Below, in pieces: positions 1-12,490 of a DNA stretch of 64,000 nt. This DNA is from Lethocerus indicus (taxonomy: Eukaryota > Arthropoda > Insecta > Hemiptera > Belostomatidae): the NCBI GenBank assembly GCA_019843655.1, contig JACDQD010000009.1:1059750-1123749 (forward strand), read 5' to 3'. Under the pieces are notes generated by a model. That model had not been told where the DNA came from. It searched no databases and was given only the letters and a program-made list of their open reading frames with translations. Within the stretch, counting starts at the first letter, position 1, and each line of letters starts with the position of its first letter. A program made the translations under genes and the position numbers.

Positions 1-3000
1 TTTTGGCGCAAAATCGGCCCAAAATGCGGTTGTTAGGCCCAAAAATGACATTTTTACACGCAAAAATTAGCCGAAAATGAGGTTTTAGGCCCAAAATGGT
101 AGTTTATACGCAAATGTGCACATGCGGTTTTCTGCCTCAAAATGGCATTTTTAGACGCAAAATGGCATTTTAGACGCGAAATAGGCCCAAATTAAAATGG
201 CATTTTAGACGCAAATAGGCCAAAATGGCATTTTACACGCAAAATTATCTCCAAATGGCATTTTAGACGCAAAATGGCATTTTTAGACGCAAAAATGGCA
301 TTTTTAGACGCAAATAATTCCAAATGTCATTTTAGACGCAAAATGGCATTTTAGACGCAAAATTGGCCCAAAATGGCATTTTAGACGCAAAATTGGTTCA
401 AAATACGGTTTTATAAAAATGGCATTTTAGACGCAAAATTGTCAAAATGCGGTTTTAGGCACAAAATGGCATTTTAGACGCAAAATGGCATTTTATACGC
501 AAAATGGCATTTTAGACGCAAAATGGCATTTTAGACGCAAAATGATATTTTAGACGCAAAAATAGCATGTTTAGACGCAAAAATGGCATTTTAGACGCAA
601 AATGGCATTTTAGACGCGAAATAGGGCCAAAATGGCATTTTTAGACGCAAACGGTTTTTAGGGCCCAAAATGGCATTTTAGACGCAAAATTATCTCCAAA
701 ATGGCATTTTAGACGCAAAAATGGCATTTTAAAACACCAGACGCAAAATGGCATTTTTAGCAAAATTCGCAAAAAATTGCATTATTAGACGCAAAATTAA
801 AATGGCATTTTTTAGACGCAAAAATTGGTTAGGCCCAAAATGGCATTTTGAACGCAAAAATGGCATTTTTAGACGCAAAATTGGTTCAAAATGCGGTTTT
901 AGCATTTTTAGCCAAAATGGCATTTTAGACGCAAAATGCATTTTTAGCATTTTTAGACAAAATGGCATTTTAAACATTTTTGACAAAATGCATTTTAGCA
1001 AAAGATATTTTAGACGCAAAAATAGACGCAAAATGGCATTTTAGACGCAAAAGACGCAAAATACATTTTAGCAAAAGATATTTTAGACGCAAAAATAGAC
1101 GCAAAATGGCATTTTAGACGCAAAAGACGCAAAATACCAAAATGGCATTTTTAGACCAAAATAGACCCAAAAATGGCATTTTTAAATTTGCTCAAAATGC
1201 GGTTTTAGGCACAAAATGGCATTTTAGACGCGCCCAAAATGGCATTTTAGATGCAAAATAGGCCCAAAAATGGCATTTTTAGACGCAAATAGGACCAAAA
1301 TGGCATTTTTAGACCAAAATGGCATTTTAGACGCAATCTAGGCCCAAAATGGCATTTTTAGACAAAATGGCGCAAAATGGCATTTTAGACGCAAAATGAA
1401 ATTGGCTCAAAATACGGTTTTAGACGCAAAATTAAAAATGGCATTTTTAGACGCAAAATGGCATTTTAGACGCAAAATAGGCAAAAATGGCATTTTAGAC
1501 GCAAAATAGGCCCAAAATTGGCATTTTAGACGCCTAAAAAATAGGCCAAAATGGCATTTTAGACGCAATAGGCTAAAAATGGGCAATTTTAGACGCAAAA
1601 TGGCATTTTCATTTTAGACGCAAAATGGCATGCGTTTTTTTAGACGCAAAATTCAAAATATCAAAATGGCATTTTAGACGCAAAATGGCATTTTTTAGAC
1701 GCAAAATGGCATTTTATGGCATGGCATTTTGCAAAATAGACGCAAAATTAGACGCAAAATGACCAAAATGCATTTTAGATCGCGCATTTTTAGACGAAAA
1801 TGGCAAAAATTTTTGCATTTTTAGACGCAAAATTGGCATTTTTAGTCAAAATAGGCCCAAAATGGCATTTTTAGACGTTAATGGCACGCATTGAAAAACG
1901 CGGTTTTAGGCATCAAAATGCATTTTTAGACGCAAAATGGCATTTAACGCAAAATGGCATTTTAATGCAAAATGGCATTTTAGACGCAAATTAGGCCAAA
2001 ATGCGGTTTTAGACCCAAAATGGCATGTTTTGGGCACAAAATGGCATTTTAGACGCAAAATTTTTAATCGCAAAATCACGTATTTTTAGACGCAAAATTG
2101 GTTCAAAATATTTAGGTTCAAAATGGCATTTTAGACGCAAAATTCAGTTGCCTAAAATGGCATTTTAGACGCAAAATGGTTTTAGACGCAAAATGGCATT
2201 TTAGACGCAAAATGGCATTTTAGATCGCAAAATGGCCGCAAAATGAGGTTTTAATATGGCATTTTAGAATTTACGCGATTTTTAATGGCATGCAAAAATG
2301 GCATTTTTTTAAAATGGCATTTTAGGCAAAATGGCATTTTAGACGCAAAATGGCATTTTTGACGCAAAATGGACGCGCCTAAAATGGCATTTTAGACGCA
2401 AAATGGTCAAAAATAAATGGCATTTTTAGACGCAAAATGGCATTTTAGACGCAAAATGGCATTTTTAGATGCAAAATGCATTTTTAGACGCAAAATGGCA
2501 TTTTAGACGCAAAATGGCATTTTTAGACGCAAAAATGGCATTTTAGGCAAAATGGCATTTTAGACGCAAAATGGCATTTTAGATATAAAATGGCATTTTA
2601 GACGCAAAATGGCATTTTAGACGCAAAATGGCATTTTAGATTAAAATGGGCATTTTTAGACGCAAAATGGCATTTTTAGACGCAAAATGGCATTTTTAAC
2701 GCAAAATGGCATTTTAGACGCAAAATGGCATTTTTAGACGCAAAATTGCTTTTTTACACGCATTTTTAGACGCAAAAATGGCTCAAAATTTTTAGACGCA
2801 AAAAATGGCATTTTTAGACGCAAAATGGCATTTTAGACGCAAAATGGCATTTTAGACGCAAAATGGCATGGCATTTTAGACAAAATGGCATTTTAGACGC
2901 AAAAATGGCATTTTATGCAAAAAATTTGGCATTTTAAATAGGCCAAAATGGCATTTTAGACGCAAAATGGCATTTTTTTTTAGGCAAAATGGCATTTTTA

Positions 3001-4560
3001 AAAATGGTTTTAGAACCAAAATGGCATTTTTAGACGCAAAATGGCAGGTTTAAAATGGCATTTTTAGGCACAAAAATGGCATTTTTAGACGCAAAATTGG
3101 CAAAAATTTTGGCTAAAATGCATTTTAGGCTAAAATGCATTTTACGCATTTTTAGACGCAAAATTGGCTCAAAATGCGGTTTTAAAATGGCATTTTTAGA
3201 CGCAAAAATGGCAAAATGTTTAGAAAATTTTTAGACGCAAAATGGCATTTTAGACGCGCGGTTTTATCGCCTAAAAATGGCATTTTTAGACTCAAAATTG
3301 GTTCAAAATGCCCTAAAATGGCATTTTAGACGCAAAATTGGTTCAAAAATGCGGTTTTAGGCCTAAAATGGCATTTTAGACGCAAAAATGGTTAATGCGG
3401 CATTTTTTAGGCAAAATGGCATTTTAGACGCAAAATGGCATTTTAGACGCAGGCCCAAAATGGCATTTTAGACGCAAAATGCATTTTTAGGTTAAAAAAT
3501 GGCATTTTAGACGCAAAGAATGGCTAAAATGGCATTTTAGACGCAAAATAGGGCATTTTAGACGCAAAATGGCATTTTTAGACGCAAAATGGCAAAATTT
3601 TTAGACGCAAAATTTTGGCATTTTAGACGCAAAATTGGTTCAAAAATGCGATTTTAGCCTAAAATGGCATTTTTAGACGCAAAAAATTGCATTTTTTAGG
3701 CCAAAATGGCATTTTAGACGCAAAATAGGCATTTTTAGACGCAAAATGACAAAATTTTAGACGCAAAATAGGCCCAAAATGGCATTTTAGACGCAAAATG
3801 GCATTTTTAGACGCAAAATGGCATTTTAGACGCAAAATGGCATTTTAGACGCAAAATTGCATTTTTAGACGCAAAAATGGCATTTTAGAATGGATTTTTG
3901 CAAAATGGCCCAAAATGGCATTTTAGAAGCCAAAATGGCATTTTAGACGCAAAATTGGCTCAAAATGCGGTTTTAGGCACAAAATGGCATTTTAGACGCA
4001 AAATTGGCTCAAAATGGGTTTTAGACGCCTAAAATGGCATTTTTAGACGCAAAATGGCATTTTTAGACGCAAAAAAATGGCATTTTTACGCATTTTAGAC
4101 GGAAAAAATGCCATTTTTAGACGAAAATTGGCTCCAAAATGTTTTAGACGCAAAAAAATGGCATTTTTACGCATTTTAGACGGAAAAAATGCCATTTTTA
4201 GACGAAAATTGGCTCCAAAATGCGGTTTTTAGACGCTAAAATGGCATTTTAGACGCCAAATTGGCATTTTAGACGCAAATTGGCATAAAATCATAGACGC
4301 AAAATGGCATTTTTAGACGCAAAATGGCATTTTAGATGCAAAATTGGCATTTTTAGACGCAAAATGGCCCAAAGTGGCATTTTAGACGCAAAATTGGCAC
4401 AAAATGCGGTTTCGGTCACAAAAACCGCATATTTGTGGTATAAAATGGCATTTTTAGACCGATGGCTAGACGACGGAAAATTTTCGAAAAACCTAAATTT
4501 TAGACGCAAAATGGATTTTCGACCCGCCGTTTCAGGCAAAATGGCAAGCATTTTGTAACG
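1..4560 (+). repeat. Satellite A, 19-bp tandem array (direct orientation)
   Basis: More than 200 degenerate copies of a 19-bp unit, AAAATGGCATTTTAGACGC, fill this stretch. Copies vary by small indels in the A and T runs and are interrupted by short variants containing GCGGTTTT or TAGGCCC. Each unit holds AAAATG-G-CATTTT, an inverted repeat with a one-base centre. Reading frames along it are open only because the unit lacks regular stops, so no gene is called. Confidence 0.95.
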
Positions 4561-4573
4561 ATTTTCACTTTAG

Positions 4574-6760
4574 GGACACTTGTGGGTGGAATATGGGATC
4601 GATCTGCGAAAATTTTCGAAAAACCTAAATTTTCGATTTTCGACCCGCCGTTTCAGGGGCAAGTGTAACTCACTCTTTGGGACACTTGTGGGTGGAATAT
4701 GGGACCGATCTGCGAAAATTTTCGAAAAACCTAAATTTTCGATTTTCGACCCGCCGTTTCAGGGGCAAGTGTAACTCACTTTGGTACACTTGTGGGTGGA
4801 ATATGGGACCGATCTGAGAAAATTTTCGAAAAACCTAAATTTTCGATTTTCGACCCGCCGTTTCAGGGGCAAGTGTAACTCACTTGGGTACACTTGTGGG
4901 TGGAATATGGGATCGATCTGAGAAAATTTTCGAAAAACCTAAATTTTCGATTTTCGACCCGCCGTTTCAGGGGCAAGTGTAACTCACTTGGTACACTTGT
5001 GGGTGGAATATGGGATCGATCTGCGAAAATTTTCGAAAACCTAAATTTTCGATTTTCAACCCGCCGTTTCAGGGGCAAGTGTAACTCACTTGGTACACTT
5101 GTGGGTGGAATATGGGACCGATCTGCGAAAATTTTCGAAAACCTAAATTTTCGATTTTCAACCCGCCGTTTCAGGGGCAAGTGTAACTCACTGTGGTACA
5201 CTTGTGGGTGGATGGGATATGGAAATTTTCGAAAACCTAAACCGACCCGCCGTTTCTGCGAACTTGTGGGTGGAATTTTCGATTTTCGAAAACCTAAATT
5301 TTCGATTTTCAACCCGCCGTTTCAGGGGCAAGTGTAACTCACTTGGTACACTTGTGGGTGGAATATGGGACCGATCTGCGAAAATTTTCGAAAACCTAAA
5401 TTTTCGATTTTCAACCCGCCGTTTCAGGGGCAAGTGTAACTCACTTTGGTACACTTGTGGGTGGAATATGGGATCGATCTGCGAAAATTTTCGAAAAACC
5501 TAAATTTTCGATTTTCAACCCGCCGTTTCAGGGGCAAGTGTAACTCACTTTGGTACACTTGTGGGTGGAATATGGGACCGATCTGCGAAAATTTTCGAAA
5601 AACCTAAATTTTCGATTTTCGACCCGCCGTTTCAGGGGCAAGTGTAACTCACTTTGGTACACTTGTGGGTGGAATATGGGACCGATCTGCGAAAATTTTC
5701 GAAAAACCTAAATTTTCGATTTTCAACCCGCCGTTTCAGGGGCAAGTGTAACTCACTTTGGTACACTTGTGGGTGGAATATGGGACCGATCTGCGAAAAT
5801 TTTCGAAAAACCTAAATTTTCGATTTTCAACCCGCCGTTTCAGGGGCAAGTGTAACTCACTTTGGTACACTTGTGGGTGGAATATGGGACCGATCTGCGA
5901 AAATTTTCGAAAAACCTAAATTTTCGATTTTCAACCCGCCGTTTCAGGGGCAAGTGTAACTCACTGTGGTACACTTGTGGGTGGAATATGGGACCGATCT
6001 GCGAAAATTTTCGAAAAACCTAAATTTTCGATTTTCAACCCGCCGTTTCAGGGGCAAGTGTAACTCACTTTGGTACACTTGTGGGTGGAATATGGGACCG
6101 ATCTGAAAATTTTCGAAAACCTAAATTTTCGATTTTCAACCCGCCGTTTCAGGGCAAGTGTAACTCACTTTGGTACACTTGTGGGTGGAATATGGGACCG
6201 ATCTGCGAAAATTTTCGAAAACCTTAAATTTTCGATTTTCAACCCGCCGTTTCAGGGGCAAGTGTAACTCACTTTGGTACACTTGTGGGTGGAATATGGG
6301 ACCGATCTGCGAAAATTTTCGAAAAACCTAAATTTTCGATTTTCGACCCGCCGTTTCAGGGGCAAGTGTAACTCACTTTGGTACACTTGTGGGTGGAATA
6401 TGGGACCGATCTGCGAAAATTTTCGAAAAACCTTAATTTTCGATTTTCAACCCGCCGTTTCAGGGGCAAGTGTAACTCACTTTGGGACACTTGTGGGTGG
6501 AATATGGGACCGATCTGCGAAAATTTTCGAAAAACCTTAATTTTCGATTTTCAACCCGCCGTTTCAGGGGCAAGTGTAACTCACTTTGGTACACTTGTGG
6601 GTGGAATATGGGACCGATCTGCGAAAATTTTCGAAAAACCATTTTCGATTTTCGTCTAAAACCCGCCATTTTCATTTTTGGGTGTAACTCACTTTGGGAC
6701 ACTTGTGGGTGGAATATGGGCGATTTTGCGTCTGAGAAAATTTTCTAAAACCTTAATTTT
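4574..6760 (+). repeat. 106-bp satellite array, about 21 copies
   Basis: Near-identical units of about 104-106 bp start at GACACTTGTGGGTGGAATAT or a TACACTT variant and end in GGCAAGTGTAACTCAC. Each unit includes the 12-bp palindrome CGAAAATTTTCG and the pair AAGTGT/ACACTT. The copy near 5,205-5,340 is rearranged and the last copies near 6,640-6,760 decay into satellite A. Long reading frames here are repeat artefacts. Confidence 0.95.
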
Positions 6761-8200
6761 CGATTTTCAACAAAATGCCGTTTTGGGCATTGCCATTGTT
6801 GGTCTAAATGCCAATTTTGCGTCTAAAAATGCCATTTTGGGCTTAAAACTACATTTTGGGCTAATTTTGCGACTAAAATGCTAATTTTGGGCCTAAAAAT
6901 CGCATTTTTGGGGCAAATTTTCGTTTAAAATGCCATTTTTGGGCCTAAAACCGCATTTCTGTGCCAATTTTGCGTCTAAAATGCCATTTTTTAAAACCGC
7001 ATTTTTGTCCAATTTTGGGTCTAAAATCCCATTTTTGGGCGAAAACCAATTTTACGTCTAAAAAGCCATTTTGGGGTCTAAAAATCTAATTTTGTCCAAT
7101 TTTGCGTCTAAAAATGCCATTTTTTTAAAAATTTTGTGCCAATTTTGCGTTAAAATGCCATTTTGGGCCAATTTTGCGTCTAAAATGCCATTTTTGCTTA
7201 AAACCATATTGTCGGGCCGATTTTGCGTCTAAAATGCCATTTTGGGCCAATTTTGCGTCTAAAATGCCATTTTTGCTTAAAACCATATTGTCGGGCCGAT
7301 TTTGCGTCTAAAATGCCATTTTGGGTTAAAACCATATTTTGGGGCTGATTTTGCGTCTAAAAATGCCATTTTTGCGTCTAAAATGCCAATTTTGCGTCTA
7401 AAATGCCATTTTGCGTCTAAAATGCCATTTTTGCGTCTAAAATGCATTTTGGTCCTAAAACCGCATTTTTGTGCCAATTTTGCGTCTAAAAATGCTAATT
7501 TTATCTAAAACCGCATTTTTCGGCTGATTTTCTAAAACCGCATTTTGTCTAAAATGCCAATTTTGCGCCTAAAATGCCAATTTTGCGTCTAAAAATGCCA
7601 TTTTGGCCTAAAATGCCATTTTGCGTCTAAAATGCCATTTTGCGTCTAAAAAATGCCAATTTTGCGTCTAAAAATGCCATTTTTGCGTCTAAAAATGCCA
7701 TTTTTGCGTCTAAAATGCCATTTTTGCGTCTAAAAATGCCATTTTTGCGTCTAAAAATGCCATTTTTGCGTCTAAAAATGTCATTTTTGCGTCTAAAAAT
7801 GCCATTTTTGCGTCTAAAAATGCCATTTTTGCGTCTTAAAATGCCATTTTTGCGTCTAAAAATGCCATTTTTGCGTCTTAAAATGCCATTTTTGCGTCTA
7901 AAAATGCCATTTTTGCGTCTAAAAATGCTAATTTTGGTCCTAAAAACCGCATTTTTGTGCCAATTTTGCGGCTAAAAATACTAATTTTGGTCGTAAAAAC
8001 CTCATTTTTCGGCTGATTTTGGACCTGAAAACCGCATTTTTGTGCAAATTTTGCGCCAAAACAGCATTTTTTGACCGATTTTCCGCATTAAAGCCTCATG
8101 TTCGGGCTTAAAGTCCGCATTTTTTGGCCCATTTTGGACCTAAGAACAGCATTTTCAGGTCGATTTTGGGCCTTATAACAGCATTTTTGGTCCAATTTTG
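6760..8200 (-). repeat. Satellite A, inverted orientation
   Basis: The same 19-bp unit as at 1-4,560, now reading GCGTCTAAAATGCCATTTT on the plus strand. It is most regular between about 7,630 and 7,930. After about 7,930 it decays into longer diverged units containing CCGCATTTT. The array is therefore inverted relative to the one left of the 106-bp satellite. Confidence 0.92.
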
Positions 8201-8269
8201 GACCTAAATACCGTATTTTTTTGTAGATTTTTTATCATTATAATTTTATCGTATATATATTTATATATA

Positions 8270-8340
8270 AAACATAATGGCGGAAAGCTATTGAAGACGG
8301 CGAGCGGCCGTAACCTTTCGCCAGAATCGTATTGACTACA
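8270..8340. mobile_element. Degenerate FB1 arm fragment
   Basis: GAAGACGGCGAGCGGCCG followed by a TTTCGCCAGA segment matches the arm of the FB1 foldback family (full description at 50,760-51,095). It is diverged and has no partner arm. Confidence 0.55.
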
Positions 8341-8341
8341 G

Positions 8342-8855
8342 ATGTATTCCTCAGATAGTGTAATGTGGAAGAAAAAACGCGCTGAAATTTCAGGAATTTC
8401 CAATTTTCAATATACGAATTTCGCGCACGGAGCAAAAGTCCCCGGTGACTCACCGCCAGTTTCGCAACTCTCTCGACTCCTATTTCGTCCCCAATCGCTT
8501 TCTGAGAAAAATCTATTACGAGTACAGAAACAGAAAACGGGAGCTTTTCAGGCCGACTTTTCTCACTTTTTTCCCCCCTTAGAAAGAAAGGGGGAAAAAA
8601 CTGATTTTACGTTTTCAGTTTGTGTGAAATTTTTGGCTCTCAATACTGCCGACTTTTCTTTCAGCCTTCAAACTTTACTTTGTGGCCTCGTTGTCGCTTT
8701 CAGTTTCATGAAAATCGACTGAAATGAACGCATGACACTTCATGGAAGTGGGAAGTGGACGTAGGCCACTACAAGTGCGTGTAGTTGTGACATGAAAATA
8801 GACCAGTTTAACGTACCCGTTTTGTGGTCCCGTTTTCTGGTGTTTCTGTCTCATC
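8342..8855. other. Unassigned 0.5-kb stretch
   Basis: A 126-codon plus-strand frame spans 8,342-8,722, but its product matches no family I recognise and it has no repeat of known type. I see nothing else supportable here. Confidence 0.3.
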
Positions 8856-8856
8856 T

Positions 8857-8978
8857 CGCCGGTTTCGTCCTGTCTACAGCTAGACCGGTTTCGTCCTGTC
8901 TACAGCTAGACCGGTTTCGTCCTGTCTACAGCTAGACCGGTTTCGTCCTGTCTACAGCTAGACCGGTTTCGTCCGCTC
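8857..8978 (+). repeat. 26-bp tandem repeat, about 4.6 copies
   Basis: Four to five perfect copies of a 26-bp unit containing GACCGGTTTCGTCCTGTC. The GACCGGTTTCG core is shared with the FB1 arm, so this mini-array probably grew from an FB1 fragment. From about 8,990 to 9,110 there is a weak match to the right end of the GTGTCCC MITE described at 43,522. Confidence 0.85.
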
Positions 8979-9224
8979 GATCCCCACCTTCGAGAACGGT
9001 TTTCCCTTTATCAATACTGTCGCCAACTTTACTGAAAAAAATGGTGGCAAATTCAAATCTATGGCGTTAATTTCTGTACACCGTTTATATCGGTCGGTGT
9101 AATATTTCGATTGTAAATTCGTGTAACGGTAATAATGGAGGGACGGAGTGGCGACCTCGTTCGGTACGGAACGGGTCCAATACGCAGGAACCGCTCCTGT
9201 GACCCGGTACTTTTCCACTCACTG

Positions 9225-9510
9225 TACCTCTCACTCTCACTCTCAATCCCTCCATCAATCCCTCAATCCATCCCTCAATCCCTCCATCAATCCCTCCATC
9301 AATCCTCCATCAATCCCTTCATCCCTCAATCCCTCCCACCATCATCCCTCCCTCCATCACTCCCTCCCTCCATCACTCCCCCTCCCTCAATTCCTCCCGC
9401 CATCACTCCCTCCCTCCATCACTCCCTCCTCCTCCATTCCTCCCTCCATCACTCCATCCTCCATCCTCCTCCTCCATCCATCCATCCATCCCTCCATCTC
9501 GCTCTTCCAG
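9225..9510 (+). repeat. Pyrimidine-rich minisatellite
   Basis: Degenerate tandem repeats of the types CCCTCCATCAAT and CCCTCCATCACT, almost purely C and T on the plus strand with interspersed A. Two overlapping Ser/Pro/His-rich frames cross it and are repeat artefacts. Confidence 0.9.
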
Positions 9511-9784
9511 CAATTCCCCACCATTTATTCCGCATCCATCTTCAGTTTCCGCCCGCCGGGAAACGTGGGAAAAGTGTCCCGGGAAATTTTCGTACTGGGA
9601 CGAGAGTTCGGGTGTTCAGAGTTGAAAAAACCAGTCTACAGGAAGTAAATGACAGTAAAATCTTAATAGATACCTACTACTTTAATAATAGATATTTAAA
9701 AAAATTTAATACCATTTCCCCCCCCCGTACGCGTATACCTTAATTTTCATCTATCGTCTACTTTCTTCTTTTCCCCAGAGTAGT

Positions 9785-10300
9785 TCGTTGAAAAATCGAA
9801 AATTTTCGGGCCAATTTTGCGTTTAAAAATGCCACTTTTCGGCCTAAAAACCGCATTTTTGGTCCGAAAATCTAAAACACCCGTTTTTGGGGGGCAAAAA
9901 ACCCCATTTTCGGGGCCAATTTTACGTCTACAAATGTCATTTTCTATCCTAAAACCGAATTTTTGGTCCAATTCTACGTCTAAAAATGCCATTTTTGGGC
10001 CTAAAAACCGCATTTTTGTGCCAATTTTGCGTCTAAAAATGCAAATTTTGGGCCTAAATACCGCATTTTCTAGCCAATTCTACGTCTAAAAATGCCATTT
10101 TTGGGGTAAAAGCGCATTTTTGCGTCTAAAAATGCCATTTTCGATCCTAAAAACCGAATTTTTGGTCCAATTTTACGTCTAAAAATGCCATTTTTGGCCC
10201 TAAAAACCGCAGTTTTAGGCCGATTTTGCGTCTACAAAAGCAAATTTTGGGCCTAAAAGCCGCATTTTTGGACCAATTTTGCCCCAAAGAACCGCTTTTT
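9785..10300 (-). repeat. Satellite A, diverged inverted copies
   Basis: About 25 diverged units with the TTTTGCGTCTAAAAATGCC core in the same orientation as 6,760-8,200, mixed with CCTAAAAACCGCATTTT units. It directly precedes reversed copies of the 106-bp satellite. Confidence 0.85.
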
Positions 10301-10419
10301 TGGGCCTTGATTGAACCGTCATTGAACTGCTTGGTGAAGTGCGCGGTCGTGACGTCACCGAAGCGTTTTCGTATCTGAAATTCAATTTTGTTTCAAATTT
10401 AAAGAGATAAATGTTCGCT

Positions 10420-10780
10420 AAAAGTGTCCCGAAGTGAGTCACACTTGACGCTAAGAGGTAGGTTGAAAATCGAAAAATTTTTATATCCTCTAACGTATTC
10501 GGTCGACAAGTGTCCCGAACTGAGTTACACTTGCCCCTGAAAAGGAGTTGAAAAATCGAAAATTTTCGATATTTCAAAAATTTTCCCCCGATTTGCCCCA
10601 TATTCGGTCGACAAGTGTACGAAAGTGAGTTACACTTGCCCCTGAAAGGGAGTTGAGAAATCGAAAATTTTCCCCCAATTTGCCCCATATTCGGTCGACA
10701 AGTGTCCTGAACTGAGTTACACTTGCCCCTAAAAGGAAAGTTGAAAAAGCGAAAAGTTTTCCCGGTTTCGGCCCATACTT
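10420..10780 (-). repeat. 106-bp satellite, reversed diverged copies
   Basis: About three to four units that are the reverse complement of the 4,574-6,760 repeat. Landmarks are GAGTTACACTTGCCCCTGA, ATCGAAAATTTTC and CCCCATATTCGGTCGACAAG. A TGACGTCA palindrome lies upstream at 10,350-10,357. Confidence 0.85.
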
Positions 10781-10784
10781 AATC

Positions 10785-11185
10785 AAGTTCCCGTCCTTCC
10801 CAAGTCGTTTACCCTTTCAATTTTCCTGCACTTTCCTTCCTCCTTTCCTTTCGTCCTTCTTGAACTCGCTCCCGTCTGTTGTGTCCCTCGGGACTCAACA
10901 CAGGAACGGTCCCGCCGCACTCAGAGGAATTCCAAAAAATCGAGGAATTCCTATAGCTGAATTTCGACGGCTCATTACATCAAGAAAGCTCGTTGTTATT
11001 TACAAAAGAAACGCTTCCGATGAAACCGTCCGTTTCATTTCCACAGAAGCTGACTAACGTAGACTTGTTTGAAGTTACTTATTTCTCTATTGATTAAGTG
11101 TATTAGCACTTGCTGTTGGGCCAATATTTAACGCCTATTTCTGGCTTTGAAATGCGGTCGCAAATTATTAATCTTTTGCCTAGGT
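10785..11185. other. Unassigned stretch with a 65-codon frame
   Basis: A short plus-strand frame at 10,860-11,057 has a varied, non-repetitive composition but no recognised domain, splice context or neighbour. I would not call it a gene without expression evidence. Confidence 0.2.
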
Positions 11186-11189
11186 TTGT

Positions 11190-11405
11190 GGTGTTTCTCT
11201 CTCCTCTCGCTGGTTTGGTCTTTCGCCAGACCGGTTTCGGCCGCTCGCCATCTTCAGTAGCAGTATCAGTCACTGTCGCCACTTTTTTGGGGCATCCTCA
11301 CTGCCCACTGTCACTCGCACTTTTCTGTTTTTTCGTGTGTAAACCGGCGCTACTGAAGATGGCGAGCGGCCGAAACCGGTCTGGCGAAAGGCGGCAGACC
11401 GGCGG
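11190..11405. mobile_element. FB1 foldback element copy
   Basis: Left arm (CTCTCGCTGG...CATCTTCAGTAGC) and right arm (GCTACTGAAGATGGCGAGCGG...GTCTGGCGAAAG) are inverted copies around a centre containing CATCCTCACTGCCCACTGTC. Confidence 0.88.
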
Positions 11406-11895
11406 GTACGATTTCAGTATTTTTCTGGCGGTCTCGAAATCGCGAAAATGCTTTCGTTTCGCGATAAATCGATCGCGTTACTCAAAACCTCTTTATATCG
11501 GATGAAATTGTTTCGACCACTCAATAGGGGCAAAAAAAATATTCTCTCTTTGCAACTGAAGACAAAGTTTTGTACTGCACTTTTGAAAAAACGGTCGGTT
11601 TATCAAGCAGTGGCATTGTCCAAATGGACAATGTTGGGGGATTATTTCTGTTTTACTAAAACATATATATATAGAATATTTCGAAAAATCAGTTTTCGGG
11701 TAATGAAAATTTCGAAAATCTATTCGGACAATCAGCGTCTTTTGCGTACACATTTTACCCGGCCCTGCATATCGTGTTCGCATAAATAATAATGCAATAA
11801 ATGCTAAGTTTATTAGAATATTCGAGAGTTCTACAACCATTCTCTGTCTAAAGAAAAATACTTTTCCTCGATTATTACGAAAGAACTTTCGGCGC

Positions 11896-11898
<3 letters not shown>
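11406..11898. other. Unassigned AT-rich stretch
   Basis: No recognisable coding sequence or repeat. Short overlapping frames on both strands have no family resemblance. Confidence 0.3.

Positions 11899-11943
<45 letters not shown>
11899..11943. repeat. (TA)n microsatellite
   Basis: About 22 TA units, immediately left of the AGGTCA-type site cluster. Confidence 0.97.
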
Positions 11944-11947
<4 letters not shown>

Positions 11948-11954
11948 GGGCGAA

Positions 11955-11989
11955 AGGTCACTCTGCCGCCGACCTTTGACCTATGACCT
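11955..11989. promoter_or_regulatory. Candidate nuclear-receptor site (DR1 plus extra half-sites)
   Basis: TGACCT-A-TGACCT at 11,977-11,989 is a perfect direct repeat of the AGGTCA half-site with one-base spacing. A GACCTT lies just before it and an AGGTCA in the other orientation lies at 11,955-11,960. DR1 sites are bound by RXR/USP-, HNF4- and COUP-type receptors in animals. No adjacent promoter is visible. Confidence 0.35.
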
Positions 11990-12490
11990 CCTGTGAAACG
12001 TCCCCGTCTTATTATCCGTAGACACCTGTAAATTTGGCGTAAATTGGAGTATAGGTCTTTCCATAGAAGAATATTGATAATTGGGGGAAACTGAAAATAA
12101 AAATTTTTCCCTCCTCCCCCGTCTACCTTTTACCGATTTGTGACCTAACAAATTTGACGCGTTTTATTACCGATTTATACCGGTCTGTAACAGGAGTTGC
12201 AACTCTCCCCCCTCCATTGCACATTTATTACCACCTCCACTTCCCGGAGTTTTTTTTTCTTTTCCTTTCTTCCCCCTACCACCACAACGAGGACGGCAAT
12301 TACCTCAGTCTCTGACGGTCAGTGCTCTCCACCGGCGGCAAGTAGACGTATTGCCTCTATCTCTATCTATCTCTTAATCTATTTTCGGCTTAATATCCAC
12401 ATCGGACCAGCAGTCGGAAATGCCCGTCCAGATAGTCAAGATCAACGATAAAACAGGTGGGTGGGACGACCCTGACGAAGTCCCCGGAAC
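11990..12490. other. Unassigned stretch
   Basis: Mixed-composition sequence with no recognised gene. Near its end, TCTTTCGCCAGACCGG marks the entry into FB1-derived repeat. Confidence 0.3.

Noticed and set aside
4863..5337. Overlapping 147-149 codon frames on both strands
   Set aside because: They lie entirely in the 106-bp satellite and reflect its sequence.
8861..8970. Possible CRISPR-like short direct repeats
   Set aside because: Units are contiguous with no spacers, and the genome is eukaryotic.
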